Source of the DNA: Tubulanus polymorphus
Lineage: Eukaryota; Nemertea; Palaeonemertea; Tubulaniformes; Tubulanidae
NCBI RefSeq assembly: GCF_964204645.1
Contig: NC_134028.1
Location: 4,004,501 to 4,068,500, forward strand
DNA length: 64,000 bases
Direction of reading: 5' to 3'
A program made the translations under genes and the position numbers. This document shows, in pieces, positions 41,301-51,502 of this stretch (positions are counted from its first letter, which is position 1; every line of letters starts with the position of its first letter). Under the pieces are notes generated by a model. It saw only the letters and a program-made list of their open reading frames with translations, did no database searches and was not told the origin of the DNA.

Positions 41301-43369
41301 ATATTAACCTCAAGGACAGCCTGGAAACAGATCCGGATTCACCTCTGATTAACAGATCTTTGCGAAAGAATTTGACCCTACAGTTGTTCACTGACACGAA
41401 CAGTTTTTATGGATTCATGAAAAATCGATTGCTCATACGCGGTTTTATGGAGAATTTGCATGATTTGATACCATTAATCTTTGCTCGCAGTGAGCTGCAC
41501 CAGAGAAACGCTGATACAACATGAGTCAGTTTAATTACGTATAACTAAGCAACAACTTTACATTCCGATTACACAGCGGATCTTAAACTAACCAACAATC
41601 AAAAACAGGCGACGGATAAAATAGCAACTGCCGGTACGAACCGGCTAACATTTTATGAATTTCCCGGTAGAAGTAGTGGGTTCGTAAGGGACACCAAACC
41701 AAAACGAATCAAACAAAATCTACCGATCAAATAGATAACAGGGAAAATACCTATTTTAAGAACAATTTATAAATTCTAATGCAAACTTATTAGAGACAAA
41801 TCCGTTTCAATTTTTGAAATCGCCTGGATTTTTCCGACCATTGTAAAATTCTCCTTAGAGATGCAATTTTTGAGCGCTAAACAACACAGCTGCTATGGCT
41901 CATTACTCAAAACTATTACTATCAAATTATTTTATATGATGGAATGCAATGAAATAAGTGTTCCACTTTTTCGAAGAATTTCACTATGAGTAATTAACGT
42001 TTGTACAATTAGTACGGGGACTTTATAGTTGCTATGGAAACATGACAACAAACAATACAGCAGAGTTAAGTTATAAGTGGCCGGTACCAATACAACTCAT
42101 CTACTTCAGCAGCAGTTCACGTAGACATTCACAAATACTTCTAGCCTACTCCGTCTGCCTGCTGCCTTTTTTGTTCGCTCATTCTCCCTCCCTCCATTTC
42201 TATTGCTGCCACCGAAGCGAATATATACTTTTTCCTGTGAATTTCCAAAATATTTTTCAAGTTCCGCACAAATAGAAGTTTAATTTAGTCGAAATGATGT
42301 TTGAATAGAAATCAGTGATATGGCGTTATCCCATTTACAGTCACATAGAGAAATATAATAGCTATTTGATTCCTGGCAAAACAGCTGACATCAATTCAAT
42401 ATCATATACATGAAACATCAAACGGACTATTCTCAGAGCAGGGAATAGGGACAACTGAGGATTCATACGATTTATAATTCACCACCTTCGTATTTTCATT
42501 ATAATCGCGTTGGACTGGGCAAAGGGTTCTAGACATAACAATTAAGTCACTTCTTTCTGAACCTGAGGCCAGAGTAGCATTCACTAACTGAATACCTCAA
42601 AATTAAGCATAAAATCAAAGAGACTTATAATTATGGAGAGGTGTTCTGAGGAAAACAGCAGAGACTTCCTAATTATAGTGGAATTGCCACTAGGAAAGCT
42701 TCCTATTTGACTAAAGAAATGTCATACAGTTCATGAACACTTTGTGTTGTAGTTTTTGCTGCCCTTCCAGGTATTGTGTTATGTATTTATTCATGAGGAA
42801 TATGCACTAAAGGCCAGCCTGGTGTGATAGACAATGTCACTATGTGTTAACAACAGATTTTAATTTCTTGGGTTTGGGGCATTCTATTAACGTATCCATA
42901 CATATATAAAACACCCTCCAAAATTTCTTTCAGTCTTTGATTGAATCTAAATAATTCTGAAAAATTCATCTAATTTCACCAGGAATGTCCCTCATTCTCT
43001 GGTTTTGATTTCATGAATCAGTTTGATGCTGAAAATCTTAAAGCTAGTTTACAATTTCTAAGTAGAAATCATTTTCTAAATAAAAACTTAATGTTAACCA
43101 GTCCAATGAATTAAATAGGGCTCAAAAAGAACATTCATACACAGCTTTTAAAAAGGATTATGAATAAATCTACTTAAAATGCATATGATTAAATCAAACA
43201 CTCACCCTCTTGATATCAACAATCGGAGGGCATCCAAATTGCCATGGTAGGCCGCCCAAATTGTCGGTGTCATGCCATCTTCATCGGGTCTGTCACAATC
43301 TTGTCGAGTTGCTTCCCGTAACAGATCTAAATAGCCATCCCTGGCAGCTCTGTGGAATCGGTCTTCCAT
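38312..43369 (-). CDS. USH1G: USH1G / SANS scaffold protein
   Basis: SANS is an ankyrin-SAM scaffold that links harmonin and myosin VIIa in stereocilia and microvilli. Two exons (43206-43369, 38312-39728) join in frame to 526 aa, longer than human SANS (461). The first exon begins [20 protein letters not shown]. Ankyrin repeats continue through [20 protein letters not shown] and [18 protein letters not shown], followed by a basic helical stretch, a long Ser/Asp-rich linker with [18 protein letters not shown], and a C-terminal SAM domain ([15 protein letters not shown] ... [14 protein letters not shown] ... [12 protein letters not shown]). The last residues DSYL form a class I PDZ ligand, equivalent to human DTEL. 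The second exon is markedly CpG-rich against the AT-rich surroundings. The 3.5-kb intron contains a dead LINE fragment. Confidence 0.95.
40480..40740 (+). pseudogene. 3' end of a non-LTR retrotransposon reverse transcriptase
   Basis: In one plus-strand frame the stretch reads [12 protein letters not shown], a stop, then NALPKKI...[11 protein letters not shown]. This is the familiar tail RSF-x-VAP-x-LWN-x-LP of LINE reverse transcriptases with the Trp codon replaced by TGA. Upstream coding is lost, so this is a 5'-truncated dead copy in the USH1G intron. Confidence 0.6.
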
Positions 43370-43686
43370 TCTTATACGACCAACTATACACTGGAAAGCG
43401 CAAGAAATATATATGTATATATATCCCTTATTATTTCCTTATGAAATAAACCCGCGCCGCTTTTCAAAACTTAGCCAGCCAGTTCACTTTCTTCACAGTA
43501 CACAGCTGACTGTGGGAACTCGCTAATTGCCTGTCTATCAAAATCGATTAAACAATCAATGTACGTTCCCGGCTGTAAACAACGCGAGCACATGGGCGCG
43601 AACTGTCACCGGATAGCGACACGGCGACCATTACGCTACCTATCATTCATCACAACATTACGGAATGGAATCTCATGACACTTAAA
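43370..43686. promoter_or_regulatory. Shared head-to-head promoter interval
   Basis: Only 317 bases separate the USH1G start codon (minus, 43369) from the ATG of the first fucosidase exon (plus, 43687; another in-frame ATG lies at 43675). The middle (about 43560-43640) is CpG-rich (GGGCGCGAACTG, AGCGACACGGCGACC). This should hold both transcription starts; I see no clear TATA box. Confidence 0.5.
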
Positions 43687-44030
43687 ATGGCAGCCGTTCT
43701 TATTATCATCGCTATCTTTGGCCTGGGCTTGGTGAACTGTGGTTTCTCACCAAATTGGGCTTCGTTAGACAGCCGTCCACTACCAGCATGGTACGATGAA
43801 TCTAAATTCGGAATATTCATACATTGGGGCGCTTTTTCTGTGCCGAGTTACGGAGCACCAGAGGCGGCTTTCTTTTGGAATTTATGGCGAAACCATAACA
43901 AAGCAATAGTCGACTTTGCGAAGGCTAATTATCCGCCGAATTTTACGTATGCAGATTTCGCGAGCCAATTTAAAGCTGAACTGTTTAATCCAGACGAATG
44001 GGCTGAGATAATTGAAGCGTCTGGCGCACG
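43687..44030 (+). CDS. Alpha-L-fucosidase alternative first exon 1A
   Basis: Encodes a signal peptide (MAAVLIIIAIFGLGLVNCGF) and the opening of a GH29 fucosidase domain ([20 protein letters not shown] ... [20 protein letters not shown]), ending at a GTATGT donor after two bases of a codon. No other complete fucosidase exons lie between it and exon 1B, yet its phase is right for joining exon 2 at 45871, giving Arg in place of Lys. Where exon 1B has SEWFWWQW, this exon has PEAAFFWNLW, so the conserved Glu-Trp pair that contacts fucose in GH29 enzymes is not in its usual form. It is either an alternative first exon or the remnant of a lost tandem gene. Confidence 0.75.
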
Positions 44031-44532
44031 GTATGTACGACACTGGACACTGTTGGGTACTGGGATTCGAACCTCCCTTACAACCTTCCTGAAGTAGCGT
44101 TAAAATAGATTGTTTTATTTCTTAATTGACAAATTGTCATACACAATGAAGTAACTAAAGCATGTATTCCTATTCTGAATAGATAGTCTGATTGATTATG
44201 GTTCTAATTATTTTTCGTTATACAATAAAAGTTAATTTAATTGTGTGACCTTACAATAGCGCCTGTGAATAAGTCTCTACTAACCAGGAAGTAAAATGAT
44301 AACAACAACAAACAGAAAATCTCGTGATTCGTCTCATTGTAAGCCGGCATTCAGTTCGACTATTGTTATTCAACTCACTTCTGGATAAGCAGATTATCTC
44401 TGCCTCACTGACTCTTACTTGAGATAATATTTTACGGTTGAAATTTCCATTTCGGGACTGTGGAGGAGCGAGGAGGGGCATTTGCATTTGCTTTTGTTTG
44501 AATTGAATATAGGCCTATATATTCAGTTAAAG

Positions 44533-47500
44533 ATGGAATTGTATCTGTTATTTACCGCTGTTCTATGCCTGCTATCCATAAACATTCGTGATATATCGGG
44601 TCAGTATTCACCGAACTGGGAGTCTCTGGATAAGCGCCCGTTACCGAGCTGGTACGACGAAGCTAAATTCGGAATATTCATTCATTGGGGCGTGTTCTCA
44701 GTGCCTAGTTATAACTCGGAATGGTTTTGGTGGCAGTGGAAAGGTGCGAAAACCCCGAGCACGGTGAATTTCATGAATAAGAATTATCCTCCGGGCTTTT
44801 CTTACGCTGATTTTGCGCCCGACTTCAAAGCTGAATTATTTAACCCCGATGAATGGGCGAATATTTTAGGGGCTTCAGGAGCGAAGTAAGTTTTCACATT
44901 TCTGTTAGGGCCTAATCGGGGATTCATGATGTTTTCATTATTTGAACTACAACAGTTGACCTAGCCCGCATACCAGAAGATGTACGGGTTCCCCTTGTTT
45001 GGGAACAACAGTTAGATACTAGACTACAGATTACCCTACCAGGAAGCTGAAGGAAACATTAGATACCTTTAAAAGGCAGATTAGTTGTAGTTATCACTTA
45101 GAATGAAGTTGTGTTCCGTTGAGCATATAAGTTGCGGTCATTCCGTTGCCCTAGATGTCAAATATTGGCCCTGCAACGTAACTAATTTGAACTTGAACTT
45201 GATATTCTTGTCTATTTGCGCGACATTCTACTGAACTTGAGGACATTTATGACCTAGAATTGATTATATATCTAATCTTTCACTTTTCAGACTAGTAGTT
45301 GAACTACAAAAACATGTATCGGGTATATAATTAAAGAATTGGCATTTTGATATTATACTTATTATTGATGGGAAAAATTAATTGCAAATGACAATAGTTC
45401 ATTCAGGGGTTTAATCGAGGTTTCAGACATGTGATAATCAATGACAGTAGCACATGTTTTAGAATCAATAAAACAGTCAGCTGTTAAAATCACGGGATCT
45501 TCTGCAAATCAATAAACAACTGGGTTATATCACATGTGACCTGAGCTCATTTCCCTGGATCAAATAATTGATAATTTTCTACCATAAAATAGTTAAAGCC
45601 TTGGATATGAATGATAGGATCGCTGTTATCTAGAAATAGAAGTCCTTGACACCCATTCGGGTTTTTTGAGTGGAAGGTTTTTGCATATAGCTAGCTGTTC
45701 ATTTTTAAATGTTACTTTTTAATGCATAAGTCCCCACAAATCTGGTGAATGGTATTAAAAGAACTTTCAACCCCGCTCCCCAAAAAAGAAATTGAAATAC
45801 AACTAAGAAAATGTTTGACTTGTTATGATCAACAATGAATTTGAAAACTACATAATCTATATTTTTGTAGATACGTTGTTTTGACCAGTAAACATCATGA
45901 AGGTTTCATAAACTGGGGCGGGAAATATTCATGGAACTGGAATGCAGTGGATACAGGTCCTCACAGGGATTTAGTAGGTGCGTTAAATGCATTTAAACCG
46001 AAATGATTACCATTTCACAGGTATGAAGACACTTGAATTAATATAAAATGTTCTATTCAAGGTGATTTGGCAAACTCCATCCGAAAGAAAACGAAAGTAC
46101 ATTTTGGCCTTTACTATTCACTGTTCGAATGGTTTCATCCACTGTGGCTTCAAGATAAGGCAAATAATTTTGCGACGAGAGACTTTGTCACTGTAAGTTC
46201 ATTGATTAGTAATCTTAGGTGGTTTCAGGGAGAAATAAAGAGAAAAGTAAAATGTGCATCACTGGGCTGTTTGGTGTCAGATTTGTTTTCTTGGGTGTTA
46301 TTTCCCATTTGAATGTGATTAAGCCTGATTTACTTTCAGAATAAAATGATGCCCGAGATTCATGAATTAATCAACACATTTAAACCAGAGGTTTTATGGT
46401 CTGATGGTGATTGGGAAGCTAGTTGGAAGTATTGGAACAGTACTGGATTCCTGGCATGGCTTTACAATGAAAGGTAGATAAATCTATTAAATACACAGAA
46501 CTTTAGGTTCATTCTAAAATCATGAAGACTAATGAAATACTGAAAAATTATTCAATATCAAGGATTAAGGTCACTCAGAAAATAAAACGCGAAAAGCTAA
46601 ATTGATTTTCTCATGAAAGCTGGCTCACTGGTGCTGGTTTGGTGACAATGAAACCTGATCGCTTTAATCTTCTTTACATAATTACAAAAGTGAATATCAC
46701 ACTATGGTATCGAGCCAACTAATAATAGAGTGAAAATGTTTTATAACCTGCTCCCAGGAGAGGTTCCTGCAGTTATGAAATAATTTGTCACTTCACTCAT
46801 ACGACTGAAACGGTATTGATTTATGAATGGTACAGCACATATCATACAGTATTAATATTACCCAATATACCGTGGTTCTGGTAGTTACATTGAAGCTCAA
46901 TTATATTCACCTTTTTCATGTTGAATCTCGGGCGTCTCGTAATCTTCATAAATGGAGCCCGTTCCTCCAGTCTCTTTAATCTATCCATTATTGATGGGTA
47001 CGCGAGGTCTCATTCGACACTAGTTTATAATCCTCACGTCAAATTCAGGATCGCTCTCTTCAACTTTAATCTGTTACGATCCATGTCTCGCAATCGGTGA
47101 GAAACATCCACTTTTCCACTGAAATTAAGAGCGTTTTTAAAAACATGAGTAGCGCCACGTTTTAGGCAATTTTGCACTCGAAAAATATGTCAAGTCTACA
47201 TTGCACCTTTATTGTCGTGATATTCAAATAACTATAGATTAGAATATGGATATTTATATGTATGTATTAGTCCTACCTACTGTACAGTATTAATTCCCGA
47301 TTTCAGGTTTAATGAAATGTGCCGAAGCTGTCGTTTGATTTATAACCATCGACGTTTATTATTTCTACGTCATGCAGCCAGGTCGATTGATTCATTCATG
47401 CATGTAGCTCAGTATACACGCTGCTGACTATGCATTTATCGAAGACAAGTCTCACGGAGAATATCCTCTGTGCGTTACTGCGCCGTCTGCGTTAACAAAT

Positions 47501-49802
47501 TAAAACCTGAAACTAAATTCCATATCAGGCACGATTTACTCTGATGTGAAAAACCCAATCGAATCCACTCTTGAGATAGATAATAATCGAATTAATTAAG
47601 TCAGCTCGTGAGATCTTCACAAGTTCCCGAGTCCCATTAAGAACATATTCCTGTAAATTGCAGGATGACTGCTTCAGAATTGCCACATTTGCTCGATGAA
47701 GCCTATCGCAACTATTATTATTATCCATTTTGTACAAAACTCTGTTATCGGAAATATGTATGAATAACCACTTTTCCCGGTGAAATACAGCAACTGAAGA
47801 GGCTTTCTTCAGAAGATCTATAAAACGTGCTATCATTTGAAATAATTATTAGGCTACGTTTTATAACTGTATTTCATCTGAATAATGTAACAGGTATCAG
47901 GTTGATGAGAGATATGGCACGGGGTTGATTATGTAAAACATTATTTGAAATGCCTTTTATTGTTCAAACATAATTGGAAACTAATTAGCCTGGTGGTGGA
48001 TAGCCTCGGCCTTATACACAGGTAGATATCCATTTTGATAGCAAGCGATACCAAAAGGTATAAACAAATTGCATATCAAATCCATCTATTTATAAATCTT
48101 TTCAGCCCAGTAAAAGATTATGTCGTGACAAATGACCGCTGGGGTTCGGACGCGCGTTGCAAACACGGCGGATTCTACGACTGCAATGATAAATACGACC
48201 CAGGTACACGAATAACCACGATAACTAATGCTTCTTCTTAACGATTGCTTATTTCAGTCCCGTTAAAGATTCCATCGTAACTAATGATCGATGGGGTAAA
48301 GGGACACTATGCGCACACGGTGGATACTACACTTGTTCAGATAGATATAACCCAGGTATAACTACCGCATAACTATTTAACACTGCACACTAGTAAAGCT
48401 TTATTAATGCCACGATCACACGGATATGATTTGGCCCGGGTCAAACTGGCTCAGATCAGACCCGAGCCAAATTTGGCCTGTGCCCTAATAAGTGTGAAAT
48501 CACTCACTCGTTACTAAAATGCTATCAAAACGGTGCTGTGGCAAGTGAGGTGAGTCAATTACAGAACCTGTTAGCATTCACACGCAATAATTTGACCCTT
48601 TCTAAATTTGGGATGGGTCTGGTTCGACATTTTTGGACGGGCCAAATGTATCAAACAGGCACTGACCCATTTCAACAGTTGGCCCAGGTCATCAACTCTT
48701 GTGTGATTGCGGCTTAACATTAGAAATGAAGAATCTCGTGATTATATTTCTAAATTCGCTATTTCATCATCTATAGGAGTTTTACAGAAACATAAGTGGG
48801 AAAACTGTATGACAATTGACCGTGGATCGTGGGGTTACAGGAGAAATTCTCAACTCAGCGATTATCTAACCATGGATGAAATTACTCAGACTTTGGCTGA
48901 AACCGTCAGGTACGCGATCGATAACACGTTTGAGCTGAATTACCGAGCAACGTGTTTAAATATTCTATGTTGCTGTTTATCTATAGCTGCGGGGGTAATC
49001 TGTTGATGAATATCGGGCCGACTCACGACGGGCGTATCATGCCGATTTTCGAAGAGCGTCTACGACAGATGGGAGACTGGCTGAAGGTGAACGGTGAAGC
49101 TATATACGCCAGTAAACCTTGGATTCATCAAAACGATACCGTCACGAAGGGAGTCTGGTCAGTATCTGTTACTCGTACCGCAGAACGTGGCATTTCTATA
49201 GGATATCATTCATTGAGGAAAGTCACTTCATTAACCCTTTCAGTGCTGAATAATCAATACCCTATAATGCTGAAGGTTATTTAAAAATTCTGAAAAATTC
49301 CACCCTAGTGTGTTGAATAACGGGAATACCACTATAGTGCGTCTACACCGTGGCGCGGTGTATTGTTAGTTACTAATATTTCACTATGTTTGACAGGTGC
49401 TGCCTTCTTTCAAGAGAGATAATTACTAATTACTAATTAAATCAATACACCGCAGTGCGGTGTACTAGCAAAATCCCTCACTGATTCGTACACCGCACTG
49501 CGGTGTAGACGCACTGAAAGGGTTAATCTCTACGACTCAATTTCAGGTATACTTCTCAGAAAACCGTGAATGGAACTGCTGCGTACGCTATTGTCCTCGA
49601 TTGGCCGAAAGGAGATCTGTTTTTGGGAGCACCAGTGCCGACTACGCGTACTACCGTTACTATGTTAGGTGTAGCGAAACCGTTCAAATGGCTGCCCGGG
49701 CCTAAAGGTGGTATCACAATCCACATCCCTCCAATGTCACCGTATGATATGCCGTGTCAGTGGGCCTGGGTTTTCAAACTTGAATATCTTGCATTCCATT
49801 AA
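44533..49802 (+). CDS. FUCA1: Alpha-L-fucosidase (GH29)
   Basis: Removes terminal alpha-L-fucose from glycans in lysosomes or after secretion. Eight exons (44533-44885, 45871-45977, 46062-46192, 46340-46473, either 48106-48203 or 48258-48355, 48777-48909, 48987-49157, 49547-49802) join to 460 aa, matching the family (human FUCA1 466). ATG 44533 starts the signal peptide ([20 protein letters not shown]). Family landmarks: [23 protein letters not shown] (nucleophile Asp, exon 46340-46473), [14 protein letters not shown] with the Glu expected to be acid/base (48777-48909), [25 protein letters not shown] and WYTSQ. The fifth exon exists in two tandem versions of equal length and phase, and an alternative first exon lies 0.5 kb upstream. 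Two MITEs sit in the late introns. Confidence 0.95.
44940..45205 (+). pseudogene. LINE-like 3' fragment in fucosidase intron
   Basis: One frame reads [20 protein letters not shown], similar to the end of LINE reverse transcriptases, followed by non-coding tail sequence ending in short TTGAACTTGAAC repeats. Similarity to a patch at 28290-28380 suggests a dispersed family. The evidence is weak. Confidence 0.35.
48106..48203 (+). CDS. Fucosidase mutually exclusive exon 5a
   Basis: A 98-nt exon after a TTTTCAG acceptor, encoding [14 protein letters not shown] followed by [19 protein letters not shown], with a GTACAC donor. It begins with the third base of a codon and ends after one base, exactly as exon 5b does. 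Only 54 bases separate it from 5b. Confidence 0.85.
48258..48355 (+). CDS. Fucosidase mutually exclusive exon 5b
   Basis: A 98-nt duplicate of exon 5a encoding [14 protein letters not shown], then [19 protein letters not shown], with an ATTTCAG acceptor and a GTATAA donor. Conserved positions (NDRWG, the two Cys, HGG, DP/NP) are kept while about a third of residues differ. Joining 5a to 5b shifts the frame and meets TAA after seven codons. Confidence 0.85.
48405..48716. mobile_element. MITE with GCCACGATCACAC ends
   Basis: Imperfect inverted termini TGCCACGATCACACGG and CTTGTGTGATTGCGGC around 310 bp containing GGCCCGGGTCAAACTGG and its rough complement. TTAA lies at or beside both ends. It inserted between exon 5b and the next fucosidase exon. 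Confidence 0.65.
49231..49526. mobile_element. piggyBac-type MITE
   Basis: TTAA followed by CCCTTTCAGTGC at the left and GCACTGAAAGGG followed by TTAA at the right: a 12-bp perfect inverted terminal repeat with TTAA target duplications, the signature of piggyBac transposition. The 288-bp core has further palindromes (CACCGCAGTGCGGTG, GTGCGTCTACACCG). It sits in the last fucosidase intron. Confidence 0.85.
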
Positions 49803-50165
49803 TTTTCTTGTACTTATTCCGATCTTCTTTTTATGTACATACTAATGATCAACTGCTGTAAGCGTCCCTAACTTTGATGTCATCTATTTTCAATTGCTAA
49901 CCATTAAACCTTTATACATGTCATCTTTTCAATTATCAATTGATTTAACAAAGAAAGAAATCAGATCAAACAAAAATTATTTATATAGACTTAAAAAAAT
50001 CTCTGATATACAAGTTGTGACATAAGGGATTTAGTTTTATATATTTATATATTTGTATCATCATACAGTTTGTAGTGTGACTGTATAAAAGGTCTCTTGT
50101 ATATAAAAGATCTCACCTTTCCTGTAAAGTGATCAATGGGAATTATTGTGATGTTTTGAACTATC

Positions 50166-50171
50166 AATAAA
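50166..50171 (+). terminator. Polyadenylation signal of fucosidase gene
   Basis: AATAAA about 365 bases after the stop codon, followed by AT-rich and T-rich sequence. It is the first clear canonical hexamer on this strand downstream of the gene. Confidence 0.5.
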
Positions 50172-51091
50172 GGTAATAATAATAATATATCATAAAAAAC
50201 ATAGTTTTTTTCTGATTTTGGTGGGTGATTAACTCGTTATCGTGAACTGATTGAACACAGGCCGTATAGCAAAACACTGACAGACATGGTGTTATAGCGA
50301 GTGTCCTCGTCCCTGACCCAGAACGCAGAAAAAAAAGAACTGAACTGTGGAGTTTTTATCAAATACAATCATTTTAAAACAGATTTATTTCTGAATTGCA
50401 CAATATCCGATGTCAAAGGCTTGAATAACAAATAAACTGATCACAGTTGAGACAAATCACTATTATTCAGTTGTTAGAACGTATATTGCTCTATGTGTAA
50501 TAGTTACCGATAACGCTATAATGCTCTTCATATATAACTACACGTAGGCTTGTGCAAATAATTTATACCATGCATTTGCAAAAAACATATATAAAATTCT
50601 ACTCGAACTACATTCATTGCTTTGGAAGGTCCAAAAAGATTAACTTTGTTGTAAAACATATCTAGAATTACATGTTAAATATATACCACACCTTCGCGTA
50701 GAAATTACATATGAAAAATAATCTTCATGATCACGAGCGTAAAAGTCTACCACCGAGAGCAGCTTACAACACGTTATAACACAGATCATACAATAACATC
50801 CCTGATTGATTTGTGTAAAAAAATGACATGGAATTCTTCCAACGATTCTAGTTTAGATTAATCTTCACACTCACTGCCAGCAGTCAGATTATATTGGTCA
50901 AAACGTTTTCATTTAGCAAACAGCAACTCAACAATTAATAACAAACAAACGCTTAGCCTCTTAATACAATGCGAACAAATCATAGACTAGGGAAAGAGTG
51001 GTGTGGGAGATGGAGAGTTTCAGGAGTTCATTAGACTGAGGGCAAGAGGGAAAGGTTTAAAAGCAGGTAGGGAAAGGCAATTTTAGACTGG

Positions 51092-51184
51092 GGTGAGGGG
51101 GAGAGAGGGAGGGAGGCAGGAAGGAAGGGAGGGAGGCAGGAAGGAAGGGAGGAAGGGAGGGAGGGAGGGTGGGAGGGAGAGGCC
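51092..51184. repeat. (GGGA/GGAA)n polypurine tract
   Basis: More than 90 bases of almost pure purine on the plus strand, made of GAGGGAGGGAGGCAGGAAGG units. Repeated GGG runs could form a G-quadruplex or triplex in the 3' region of TECPR1. Confidence 0.9.
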
Positions 51185-51502
51185 GAGGTGACCCTATAAA
51201 TCCGAGTACAGTAAAAGTCCGTTATAATGCTACTGTTGGGACCATTGAAAAACATGGCATAATAACGAATTTGTCAGCATTATCAAGAATGGTATTTTCA
51301 TTGAAGTTGAGTTTGATCGAGCAAATTTTTTCTTTGAAAAATGTCGGCAATAAGTGAGCAGTAAGTAGCATCAAAGAAGATGCTGTTATTACTGACTTTG
51401 TCTGTACACTCAAATATATGGGAAGGAAGTTAGGAGGGAAACAGTGGGTAGGGGAGAAAATGTTACTCATCTGAAGGCGGGCAGCTAGTCAATATCAATG
51501 GT

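Larger units (their letters stand above)
49803..51502. other. Convergent interval between fucosidase and TECPR1
   Basis: Contains the 3' ends of two converging genes and a purine-rich microsatellite (51092-51184). Nothing else is supported; open frames overlapping the microsatellite are compositional artefacts. Confidence 0.5.

Noticed and set aside
41270-41524. 84-codon plus-strand frame in the USH1G intron
   Set aside because: No recognisable domain and no splice context; not supported as a gene or a transposon fragment.
47525-47836. 103-codon minus-strand frame in the fucosidase intron
   Set aside because: Antisense to the gene, no family resemblance, AT-rich; likely chance.
51031-51255. 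Ser/Pro/Leu-rich minus-strand frame
   Set aside because: Translation of the polypurine microsatellite.
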